Made by a program: the position numbers and the translations under genes
The notes under the pieces: generated by a model
Told to the model about the DNA's origin: nothing
The model's database searches: none
The model's input: the letters and a program-made list of their open reading frames with translations, nothing else
Source of the DNA: Streptacidiphilus carbonis
Lineage (GTDB): Bacteria; Actinomycetota; Actinomycetes; Streptomycetales; Streptomycetaceae
Direction: 5' to 3'
NCBI RefSeq assembly: GCF_000787775.1
Contig: NZ_BBPM01000006.1
Span: forward strand, 26,430-74,636
Length of the DNA stretch: 48,207 nucleotides
Shown here: piece after piece, positions 7,407 through 13,545 of the stretch
Layout of the letters: each line of letters opens with the position of its first letter
Numbering within the stretch: position 1 is the stretch's first letter

Positions 7407-8483
7407 TCAGAGGTGGTCGGCGTCGACGACGGCCTGGGCGAAGGCGGTCGGCGCCTCCTGCGGCAGGTTGTGGCCGATGTCGCCGAGGGTGCGGTGGGCG
7501 TAGGGGCCGGTGAAGAGGCCGCGGTAGCCGGAGCCGTTCCCGGCGGCGGTGAACGGGTCCAGTGCGGCGTCGAGGGTGATGGTGGGGACGGTGATCGTGG
7601 GTCGCGCCGCGAGCTGCTTCTCATAGGAGTCGTAGCGGTGCTCCCCGGCGGCCAGACCCAGCCGCCAGCGGTAGTTGTGGATGACGATGGCCGGGTAGTC
7701 CGGGTTCTCGAACGCCGCCGCGGTGCGCGCGAAGGTCGCGTCGTCGAAGTTCCAGGTCGGCGAGACGGTGGTCCACACCAGACGGCACAGCTCCGGGCGG
7801 TCGGTGGGGTTCTGCATGGCGAGCTGTCCGCGGTCGGTGGCGAAGTAGAACTGGTACCACCAGGTGTGCTCGGCCGCGGGCGGCAGCGGCGTCGCCTGCG
7901 AGGCGACATTGGTGATCAGATAGCCGCTGACCGACACCAGTGCCCTGACCCGCTCGGGCCACAGCGCGGCGATGATGTCCGCGGTGCGCGACCCCCAGTC
8001 GAAGCCGGCCAGCACGGCCTTGTCGATCCTCAGCGCGTCCATCAGCGCGATGATGTCCAGGGCGATCGCGGACTGCTGCGCGTTGCGGAAGGTGTGTGCC
8101 GACAGGAACCGCGTGGTGCCGTGTCCGCGCAGGTAGGGCACGATCACCCGGTAGCCCTGGGCGGCCAGCAGCGGGGCGACGTCCACGAAGCTGTGGATGT
8201 CGTAGGGCCAGCCGTGCAGGCAGATGACCACGGGACCCTGCTTGGGCCCGACCTCGGCGTAGCCGATGTCCAGCACACCGGCGCGCACCTGCTTCAGCTC
8301 GCCGAACGAGGTGTGCGTCCCCGGTGTGATGGTCGGCACGGTCGGGACGGCCCCGGTGCTCCCACCGGTCCCGGCAGGGGTCGAGGCGGTCGAGGCGTTC
8401 GCGGCGGTCGGCAGGCCGGTCAGCGACAGGGCCGCGGCGCCCGCGCTCATCCCGACGCCCTTGGTGAAGGTGCGCCTGTCCAT
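7407..8483 (-). CDS. Exported alpha/beta hydrolase, epoxide-hydrolase/dehalogenase-like
   Basis: A 358-residue protein starting MDRRTFTKGVGMSAGAAALS, a clear twin-arginine signal, so it is probably folded in the cytoplasm and exported by Tat. The alpha/beta hydrolase core has the oxyanion motif CLHGWPYD, the nucleophile elbow AGFDWGSRTA with aspartate in place of serine at about residue 161, and the catalytic histidine in LGDIGHNLPQE. An Asp nucleophile points to epoxide hydrolase or haloalkane dehalogenase chemistry rather than an esterase. ATG 8483 has AGGAGAG five bases upstream. Its promoter region carries a 20-bp element shared with the tannase-like gene. Confidence 0.88.
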   Translation of the reverse strand: MDRRTFTKGVGMSAGAAALSLTGLPTAANASTASTPAGTGGSTGAVPTVPTITPGTHTSFGELKQVRAGVLDIGYAEVGPKQGPVVICLHGWPYDIHSFVDVAPLLAAQGYRVIVPYLRGHGTTRFLSAHTFRNAQQSAIALDIIALMDALRIDKAVLAGFDWGSRTADIIAALWPERVRALVSVSGYLITNVASQATPLPPAAEHTWWYQFYFATDRGQLAMQNPTDRPELCRLVWTTVSPTWNFDDATFARTAAAFENPDYPAIVIHNYRWRLGLAAGEHRYDSYEKQLAARPTITVPTITLDAALDPFTAAGNGSGYRGLFTGPYAHRTLGDIGHNLPQEAPTAFAQAVVDADHL

Positions 8484-8548
8484 GCTCTCTCCTTGGTGGT
8501 GGGGTGTGCAGTTCGTGTGTGGCCACTCTCGGCCACCAGGAAGCGGGT

Positions 8549-8568
8549 CACATCCGTCAGTTGACGGT
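8549..8568. promoter_or_regulatory. Shared 20-bp element upstream of exported hydrolase
   Basis: CACATCCGTCAGTTGACGGT, containing the perfect inverted repeat CCGTCA-GT-TGACGG. It matches 18 of 20 bases with a sequence at 10519-10538 upstream of the tannase-like gene. It lies about 65 bases before the hydrolase start. The rest of the 8484-8775 gap shows no gene. Confidence 0.5.
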
Positions 8569-8775
8569 GGGCCATGACCGAGTTCGCCGCGCCGCTCCGG
8601 GGACCGGACTCCAGGAGGGACTCAGTCATCCGACTGTCTGCCTCCGCCCGATCCCCGGGGGGCGCCTGCAGAAGCGTCGTGCCCTCCCCCGAACGCGACC
8701 GTCCCGGCCTGCGTGGACGCGGGCCGGGACGGGACGGGAGACGCGGTGGCCCGGGAGGGCCGGGGACGGTTCGGC

Positions 8776-10386
8776 TCAGCGGCGGCCGGTGGGGACGCAG
8801 CGGAAGCTGGCGGCGTCTGCCACGTCGCCGTGGCCGGTGTAGGCGGACACCAGCGGGTAGCGGCACAGGTCGCGGTTCACGGACTGGCCCGAGGCGGTGG
8901 TCAGGGTTGCGGCCAGGGTCTCCGGGGCCCGGCCGTGCTCCACCCAGTTGGTCAGGGCCCCCAGACCGTCGGTCTTGCCGCCGTTGAGTCCGCAGTGGGC
9001 GGTGCCCGGGGCGAGGAACAGCCGGTAGAAGGCGTCGACCTCCTTCGTGCCACCCATCAGCTGGTCGACGCGGTTGCGGTAGGCGACGGTGCCCTTGGCC
9101 GGGATCAGCTGGTCGGCGTCGCCCTGCCAGGTCAGCAGCTTGCCGCCGGTCTTCTTGAACGCCGACAGGTTCGGGTTGTCGGAGCCGATGACCGTGTCGT
9201 ACTCGGCCACGGACTGCTTGAACACCTGGTCGAACTGGCTGTAGGTCAAGGTCGCCGTGTTGAAGGCGGGCTGCTTGAGCACGAAGTCGGAGACCCAGGC
9301 CGACGGGACCGCGAACGGCGCACCGGTGACGGTGCCGTCGGGGGCGGTCTGGATGGCGGCCAGGTCCCCGAAGGCGGCGCCGACGGGCAGGCCGTACCAC
9401 AGCTTCTTGCCCGATGTGGTTCGCGGACCGTCCCAGATCCTGGCCACCACCGCGGCGTCGGCCGCCGTGATGGTCACCTGCTGCCCGTTGCACACCAGCG
9501 TGGTTCCGATGAGCTTGCGGGGGTCGAAGTGGCAGGCGTCGGGGTTGGAGATCAGGCCGTCGACCGCGCCGTCGAGCTTGTCGCAGGCCTTGACGGCGGC
9601 CTGGTTGAAGGCGTTGAACTCACACGTGGTGGGATAGGTCTTCGCCTCGTTCATCACCACCTGCGGCCACAGCGTGGCCACCTCGAACTGGGTCCAGTTG
9701 ATGGCGGGCGCGTCGGCGAGGATGCCGTTGTAGTCGCCCGGGTACTGCTGGGCCTCCACGTAGCCCTCGCGTCCGCCGGTCGAGCAGCCGGTGAAGTAGG
9801 AGTAGGACGCCGCCTTGCTGTAGAAGGCGTCGACCACCTCCTTGCCCACGACGGCGGCCTCGTGCTGGGACCGGGTCGCGAAGTTCTCCAGCAGCGCCGC
9901 GTTGACCTGGTTCTTGCTGTTCAGCACCCAGCTGGTGTCGATCACATCGCCGATGCCGGCGTCGGTGGTCGCGGCGGCGTAGCCGCTCTTGACCGCCGTG
10001 GCCAGCCCGGTGCCGTTGTCGCCCGCGGCGTAGGCGCTGCCGCCGAGCCCCTCGAAGCGGCCGTTCCAACCGCTCACCGGCAGCCAGACCTGGACCTTGG
10101 CATGGTCGCCGGCGCCCGGGTGGGTGAGGGTGAGGGTGACGTCGCAGTATGGCGGGACGTCGGTGACGGTGCCGTTCAGCAGGCCGGTCCCTTGCACGGT
10201 CCCCCCGGCCTGGCTCACTGCGGTCACCGACTCGATGGTCGCCCCGGCCGGCGCCTTCACGGTCATGGCCGAGCAGTTGAGCGCGGCGGCCGCTGGACTC
10301 GCGGCCTGCGCCGAGGCGCCGGTCGGCAGGTACAGCGCGGCCACCAGCGGCACTGCCGCCACCAGGCAGATCTGAAGTCGTTTCAT
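8776..10386 (-). CDS. Secreted tannase / feruloyl esterase family protein
   Basis: A 536-residue protein with a Sec signal peptide (MKRLQICLVAAVPLVAALYL...GASAQA). It has the tannase/feruloyl-esterase core: GLGGSAYAAGDNGTGLA, the nucleophile elbow TGCSTGGREGYVEAQQYP with serine near residue 200, the acid in GDADQLIPAKGT, and the histidine in PGTAHCGLNGG. The cysteines beside serine and histidine match the CS-D-HC arrangement of this family. It would hydrolyse ester bonds of plant phenolics such as gallate or ferulate esters outside the cell. ATG 10386 follows AGGGAG by five bases. It is divergent from the ABC-F gene across a 427-base region holding an ACATGTGT element and the 20-bp element shared with the upstream hydrolase. 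Confidence 0.9.
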   Translation of the reverse strand: MKRLQICLVAAVPLVAALYLPTGASAQAASPAAAALNCSAMTVKAPAGATIESVTAVSQAGGTVQGTGLLNGTVTDVPPYCDVTLTLTHPGAGDHAKVQVWLPVSGWNGRFEGLGGSAYAAGDNGTGLATAVKSGYAAATTDAGIGDVIDTSWVLNSKNQVNAALLENFATRSQHEAAVVGKEVVDAFYSKAASYSYFTGCSTGGREGYVEAQQYPGDYNGILADAPAINWTQFEVATLWPQVVMNEAKTYPTTCEFNAFNQAAVKACDKLDGAVDGLISNPDACHFDPRKLIGTTLVCNGQQVTITAADAAVVARIWDGPRTTSGKKLWYGLPVGAAFGDLAAIQTAPDGTVTGAPFAVPSAWVSDFVLKQPAFNTATLTYSQFDQVFKQSVAEYDTVIGSDNPNLSAFKKTGGKLLTWQGDADQLIPAKGTVAYRNRVDQLMGGTKEVDAFYRLFLAPGTAHCGLNGGKTDGLGALTNWVEHGRAPETLAATLTTASGQSVNRDLCRYPLVSAYTGHGDVADAASFRCVPTGRR

Positions 10387-10425
10387 GGCTCCCTGTCCAT
10401 AAGAAAAGTGTGTCCTGGAGCTGGA

Positions 10426-10433
10426 ACACATGT
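10426..10433 (-). promoter_or_regulatory. ACATGTGT element, copy 4
   Basis: ACATGTGT on the minus strand, 40 bases upstream of the tannase-like ATG, in the same relative position as copy 3 before the DUF2255 gene. Confidence 0.4.
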
Positions 10434-10518
10434 GCTGCGAACCACTGCGGCACCGTGTTCCCGGCACCCTCCGGGAGCGGAGGCTGCGATCACCACTCTG
10501 GTCCGGGCACAGCTCACG

Positions 10519-10538
10519 CACATCAGTCACTTGACGGT
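10519..10538. promoter_or_regulatory. Shared 20-bp element upstream of tannase-like gene
   Basis: CACATCAGTCACTTGACGGT, differing at two positions from 8549-8568. On the minus strand it reads toward the tannase-like gene. The two genes carrying it both encode exported hydrolases on the same strand, which suggests joint control. Confidence 0.5.
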
Positions 10539-10648
10539 CAGTCGTCGGCGACACAGGTGTGCGCACTCCCGATGTCACTCCGGCTCCGGGTGTTAGACTC
10601 CGAACGAACCTCGATCGTTCATGGAGGAGTCGGACAGAGGAGTCGGGC

Positions 10649-10678
10649 ATGGGGTTGGACGACGACATCTCCGGGTGA
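10649..10678 (+). CDS. Candidate leader peptide (uORF) of the ABC-F gene
   Basis: ATG 10649 opens a nine-codon frame, MGLDDDISG, with AGAGGAG six bases upstream, a better ribosome site than many full genes here. Its stop codon sits in the loop of a perfect six-base hairpin (10670-10687). It precedes the ABC-F gene by about 135 bases. Short translated leaders of this kind are known to control antibiotic-resistance ABC-F genes through ribosome stalling and attenuation. Expression is not shown. Confidence 0.5.
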   Translation: MGLDDDISG

Positions 10679-10687
10679 CAGCCCGGA
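10670..10687 (+). promoter_or_regulatory. Hairpin overlapping the leader-peptide stop
   Basis: TCCGGG-TGACAG-CCCGGA. The stem covers the last leader codons and the TGA stop is in the loop, so a stalled ribosome would prevent folding. The following 10690-10780 stretch is very GC-rich and could form further stems, as in an attenuator. Confidence 0.4.
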
Positions 10688-10813
10688 CCGCCAGACCGCC
10701 GGCCGCCGCCAGAGGCGCCGCCGCAGTGGCCCCGCTGTCGTTCCCTCACGTCACCATGTCTGCCCGGGCGGCGGCATGTCCCTTCGCCGTCCCCTGTTCA
10801 CGAGGTCACCACC

Positions 10814-12463
10814 ATGTCCGACGCCTCCGTCGTCTGCTCGAACCTGTCCTTCGCCTGGCCCGACGACACCCCCGTCTTCCAGGACCTGTCCTTCACCGTC
10901 GGGGCCGGCCGCACCGGCCTGGTCGCGCCCAACGGCTCCGGCAAGAGCACACTGCTCAAGCTGGTCGCCGGAGAGCTGCGGCCCGGTTCCGGTTCGCTGT
11001 CCGTGACCGGCGCCCTCGGCTACCTCCCGCAGAGCCTGCCGCTGACCGGTGACCTCACCGTCGCCGAGGTGCTCGGCATCGCCGAGGTGATCCGCGCCCT
11101 GGACGCCGTCGAATCCGGTGACGTGGACGAGAGGCACTTCACCGTCATCGGCGACGACTGGGACGTCGAGGACCGCACCCGGGCCCAGCTCGACCGGCTC
11201 GGCCTGGCCGGCCTGGCGCTGGACCGGTCTCTGGGCACCCTCAGCGGCGGCCAGGCGGTCTCCCTCGGCCTGGCCGCCCAGCTGCTGCGACGGCCCGACG
11301 TGATGCTGCTGGACGAGCCCACCAACAACCTCGACCTCGACGCCAGGCACCGGCTCTACGACGTGCTGGAGGACTTCACCGGCTGCCTGCTGCTGGTCAG
11401 CCACGACCGGGAGCTGCTGGACCGGATGACCCGCATCGCCGAACTGGAGCGGGGTGAACTGCGGTTCTACGGCGGCAACTTCACCGAGTACCAGGAAGCC
11501 GTCCGGGCCGGCCAGGAGGTCGCCGAGAAGAACGTCCGCAACGCCGAGCAGGAGCTGAAGCGCGAGAAGCGGGAGCTGCAGCAGGCCCGGGAGCGCGCCG
11601 AGCGCCGGGCGGGCAGTGCCGCTCGCAACCTGGGCAACGCCGGCCTGCCGAGGATCTTCGCCGGCACCATGAAGCGGGGCGCGCAGGAGTCCGCGGGCCG
11701 CGCCGGCCACGTTCACGCCGGCCGGGTCGGCGAGGCCAGGGCCCGACTGGACGAGGCCGGACGGGCCCTGCGCGAGGAACAGCGCATCACGGTGGACCTG
11801 CCGGACACCCAGGTTCCGGCCGGACGCAACCTGTTCCTCGGCGAACGGCTGCAGGTCCGGTTCGGCGGCCGGCCGGTCTTCGCCGGCGAGGGCGTCGCAC
11901 TGACCGTCCGCGGACCCGAGCGCATCGCGCTCACCGGCCCCAACGGCGGCGGGAAAAGCACGCTGCTGCGGTTGCTGGACGGTGTCCTGGAGCCCGGGTC
12001 GGGACAGGTCACCAGGGCCGACGGCCGGGTGGCGTACTTGTCGCAGCGGCTGGACCTGCTGGACCCGCAGCGCACCGTCGCGGAGAACTTCGCCGCCTCC
12101 GCCCCGGACAGGCCCGAGGCCGAGCGGATGAACCTGCTGGCCCGCTTCCTCTTCCGCGGCGCGCGCGCCCATCTCCCGGTCGGCGTCCTGTCCGGCGGCG
12201 AACTGCTGCGCGCCACCCTGGCCTGCGTGCTGTGCGGGGAGCCGGCTCCGCACCTGCTGCTGCTGGACGAACCGACGAACAACCTGGACCTGGTCAGCAC
12301 CGGCCAGCTGGAGAGCGCGCTGGCCTCCTACCGGGGGGCGTTCGTGGTGGTCAGCCATGACGAGCGGTTCCTGCGCGAGATCGGCGTGGGCCGGTGGCTG
12401 CGGCTGGACGGCGGTGAACTGCAGGAGACCGGCGCCCCGGATGCGCACCGGTCGAACCGGTGA
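10814..12463 (+). CDS. ABC-F ATPase, antibiotic-resistance-type ribosome protection protein
   Basis: A 549-residue protein with two ATPase domains and no membrane segments, the hallmark of ABC-F. Domain 1 has Walker A APNGSGKST (about 38-46), signature LSGGQ (about 143) and LLDEPTNNLDLD. A charged coiled linker (QELKREKRELQQARERAERR) follows, with the segment RIFAGTMKRGAQESAGRAG. Domain 2 has GPNGGGKST (about 375), LSGGELLR and a second LLDEPTNNLDL. Actinomycete relatives protect the ribosome against macrolides, lincosamides or pleuromutilins, and some act as drug-responsive regulators. Which drug applies here cannot be told. The long leader with a small ORF fits drug-induced attenuation. It is followed 42 bases later by the CGNR regulator gene. 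Confidence 0.88.
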   Translation: MSDASVVCSNLSFAWPDDTPVFQDLSFTVGAGRTGLVAPNGSGKSTLLKLVAGELRPGSGSLSVTGALGYLPQSLPLTGDLTVAEVLGIAEVIRALDAVESGDVDERHFTVIGDDWDVEDRTRAQLDRLGLAGLALDRSLGTLSGGQAVSLGLAAQLLRRPDVMLLDEPTNNLDLDARHRLYDVLEDFTGCLLLVSHDRELLDRMTRIAELERGELRFYGGNFTEYQEAVRAGQEVAEKNVRNAEQELKREKRELQQARERAERRAGSAARNLGNAGLPRIFAGTMKRGAQESAGRAGHVHAGRVGEARARLDEAGRALREEQRITVDLPDTQVPAGRNLFLGERLQVRFGGRPVFAGEGVALTVRGPERIALTGPNGGGKSTLLRLLDGVLEPGSGQVTRADGRVAYLSQRLDLLDPQRTVAENFAASAPDRPEAERMNLLARFLFRGARAHLPVGVLSGGELLRATLACVLCGEPAPHLLLLDEPTNNLDLVSTGQLESALASYRGAFVVVSHDERFLREIGVGRWLRLDGGELQETGAPDAHRSNR

Positions 12464-12469
12464 CGACTC

Positions 12470-12499
12470 TTGCGAGCCGAATGAGTCACCTGCCAGAAT
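12470..12499 (+). promoter_or_regulatory. Promoter of the CGNR gene (leaderless)
   Basis: TTGCGA (12470-12475), an 18-base spacer and CAGAAT (12494-12499), six bases before the ATG at 12506. The spacing implies transcription beginning at or next to the start codon. Operator C covers the -10 box. Confidence 0.5.
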
Positions 12500-12505
12500 G
12501 GTGAC
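12485..12505. promoter_or_regulatory. Palindromic operator C (GTCACC-N9-GGTGAC) at the CGNR start codon
   Basis: GTCACC-TGCCAGAAT-GGTGAC, ending one base before the ATG of the CGNR regulator and spanning its probable -10 box. Only the six-base arms are shared with the other three sites; the nine-base centre differs. The position is ideal for autorepression. Confidence 0.65.
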
Positions 12506-13057
12506 ATGAATCCCGAGCATGTCTTTGTGTGCGGCCACCCGGCCCTGGACTTCGCCGCCACGCTGCGGGCCCGTCGCAGCACGCGCTTCGAGATGTTCGG
12601 CACTCCCGAACGGCTGGCGGCCTGGTACCTGGAGTCCGGGGTCGTCGACGCTCTCGCCCCGTGCGAACAGGCCGACGTCGACCGGGCCACCGCCGTACGG
12701 GAGGGCGTCTACTCGCTGGTCACCGCCCGGCGCCTCGGTTCGGACTACGACGCCGAGGCGCTGGACCTGCTGAACGAGGCGGCACGGCAGCCCAGCGCCG
12801 TGCCGCAGCTGACCCAGGCCGGACGCTGGACCCGGGCGACGGCGCAGGAGGCCCTGTCCACCGTGGCCCGCCAGGCCGTCGACCTGCTGAGCGGACCGGA
12901 CGTGCCGCTGCTCAAGGAGTGCGGCAATCCGGAGTGCACCCGCGTCTACATCGACCGCTCCCGGGGGATGCGGCGCCAGTGGTGCGGCATGGAGTCCTGC
13001 GGCAACAAGATCAAGGCCGCCGCGTACCGCGCCCGCAGGAAGAGCGCGGCCGCCTAG
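12506..13057 (+). CDS. CGNR zinc-finger transcription regulator (ABATE domain)
   Basis: A 183-residue protein with the N-terminal ABATE (putative stress-sensing) domain, seen in FVCGHPALDFAATLRAR and TPERLAAWYLESG. The C-terminal CGNR zinc finger has cysteines 139, 144, 160 and 165 in KECGNPECTRVYIDRSRG and QWCGMESCGNKIKAAAYRAR. The family is thought to bind DNA, and few members have defined operators. The ATG is preceded directly by the palindrome GTCACC-N9-GGTGAC, found also at three other promoters nearby, which makes this protein the leading candidate for binding it. No Shine-Dalgarno sequence is present, consistent with a leaderless message. The stop overlaps the stop of the convergent 63-residue peptide gene by sharing CTAG. 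Confidence 0.9.
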   Translation: MNPEHVFVCGHPALDFAATLRARRSTRFEMFGTPERLAAWYLESGVVDALAPCEQADVDRATAVREGVYSLVTARRLGSDYDAEALDLLNEAARQPSAVPQLTQAGRWTRATAQEALSTVARQAVDLLSGPDVPLLKECGNPECTRVYIDRSRGMRRQWCGMESCGNKIKAAAYRARRKSAAA

Positions 13058-13245
13058 AGCCCCAGGTCCAGAGGCAGGCACGAGTAGAAGGTCCACGACC
13101 GCTCGGGGTCGTACCCCGGGCCCGCGCCGGCGTGTGACGAGACGTCACTCGTCTCGGTCATGTCCTCGAACCGGATCCGCTCGGGCAGTACCCGGAACCG
13201 CTCGCTCCGCGCCTCGGCGGCATCCGCCCCACCGTCGTCAGCCAT
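13054..13245 (-). CDS. Unknown 63-residue peptide, possible peptide precursor
   Basis: I do not recognise this gene. ATG 13245 is preceded by GGAG seven bases upstream, and a promoter (TTGACC-N18-CATGCT) lies upstream with its -35 box inside operator D. The product is acidic at the N-terminus (MADDGGADAAEARSE), has a basic patch (RFRVLPERIRFEDM), then a Gly/Asp-rich turn and an aromatic, single-cysteine tail (SWTFYSCLPLDLGL). A charged leader followed by a compositionally different tail with Ser, Thr, Tyr and Cys is the general shape of a modified-peptide precursor, but no modifying enzyme was found beside it. It could equally be a small regulatory or conserved hypothetical protein. Its stop overlaps that of the CGNR gene. 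Confidence 0.6.
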   Translation of the reverse strand: MADDGGADAAEARSERFRVLPERIRFEDMTETSDVSSHAGAGPGYDPERSWTFYSCLPLDLGL

Positions 13246-13290
13246 GGCCGCTCTCCGCTCTCACACCGTGCGCCGTACCTCTGCGTGACC

Positions 13291-13320
13291 AGCATGCGCC
13301 CAGAGTTCGTCACCGGTCAA
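13291..13320 (-). promoter_or_regulatory. Promoter of the 63-residue peptide gene
   Basis: On the minus strand TTGACC (13320-13315), an 18-base spacer and CATGCT (13296-13291) lie about 45 bases before the ATG at 13245. The -35 hexamer is the centre of operator D. Confidence 0.5.
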
Positions 13321-13329
13321 GGGGGTGAC
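13309..13329. promoter_or_regulatory. Palindromic operator D (GTCACC-N9-GGTGAC)
   Basis: GTCACC-GGTCAAGGG-GGTGAC between the divergent peptide gene (minus) and LAL regulator (plus). It differs from operator B by a single base across 21 positions. The distance to the peptide start (64 bases) is nearly the same as from operator B to the SRPBCC start (59 bases). Confidence 0.65.
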
Positions 13330-13386
13330 GTAGACGGAATGCCAAGAAGCGACGTCGACGAGGCAGGTGTCATCGCAGGCGCATAT

Positions 13387-13415
13387 ACATGTGTTAGCTT
13401 CGCACTGACACATGT
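13387..13415. promoter_or_regulatory. Inverted pair of ACATGTGT elements upstream of the LAL regulator
   Basis: Copies 5 (13387-13394) and 6 (13408-13415, minus strand) face each other, forming 11-base arms with one mismatch around seven bases (ACATGTGTTAG...CTGACACATGT). This is the only place where both halves of a full dyad are present, so it may be the high-affinity site for the factor recognising ACATGTGT. Confidence 0.5.
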
Positions 13416-13545
13416 CTTAGTGGCTCGCGGCGACCGCCGCCTGAACGACACCTCGAAGGCCCTCCGGCCGACCCACATACGCGGGCCCCGTGTCCTCCCC
13501 CGGCACGGGGCCCGCCGCCGGTCCAGAAGAAGGAGTGAAGCGGCC

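Noticed and set aside
10387-10749. N-terminal extension of the tannase-like protein back to 10749
   Set aside because: The signal peptide starts at ATG 10386 with a good ribosome site, and the extension has no family similarity and covers the promoter.
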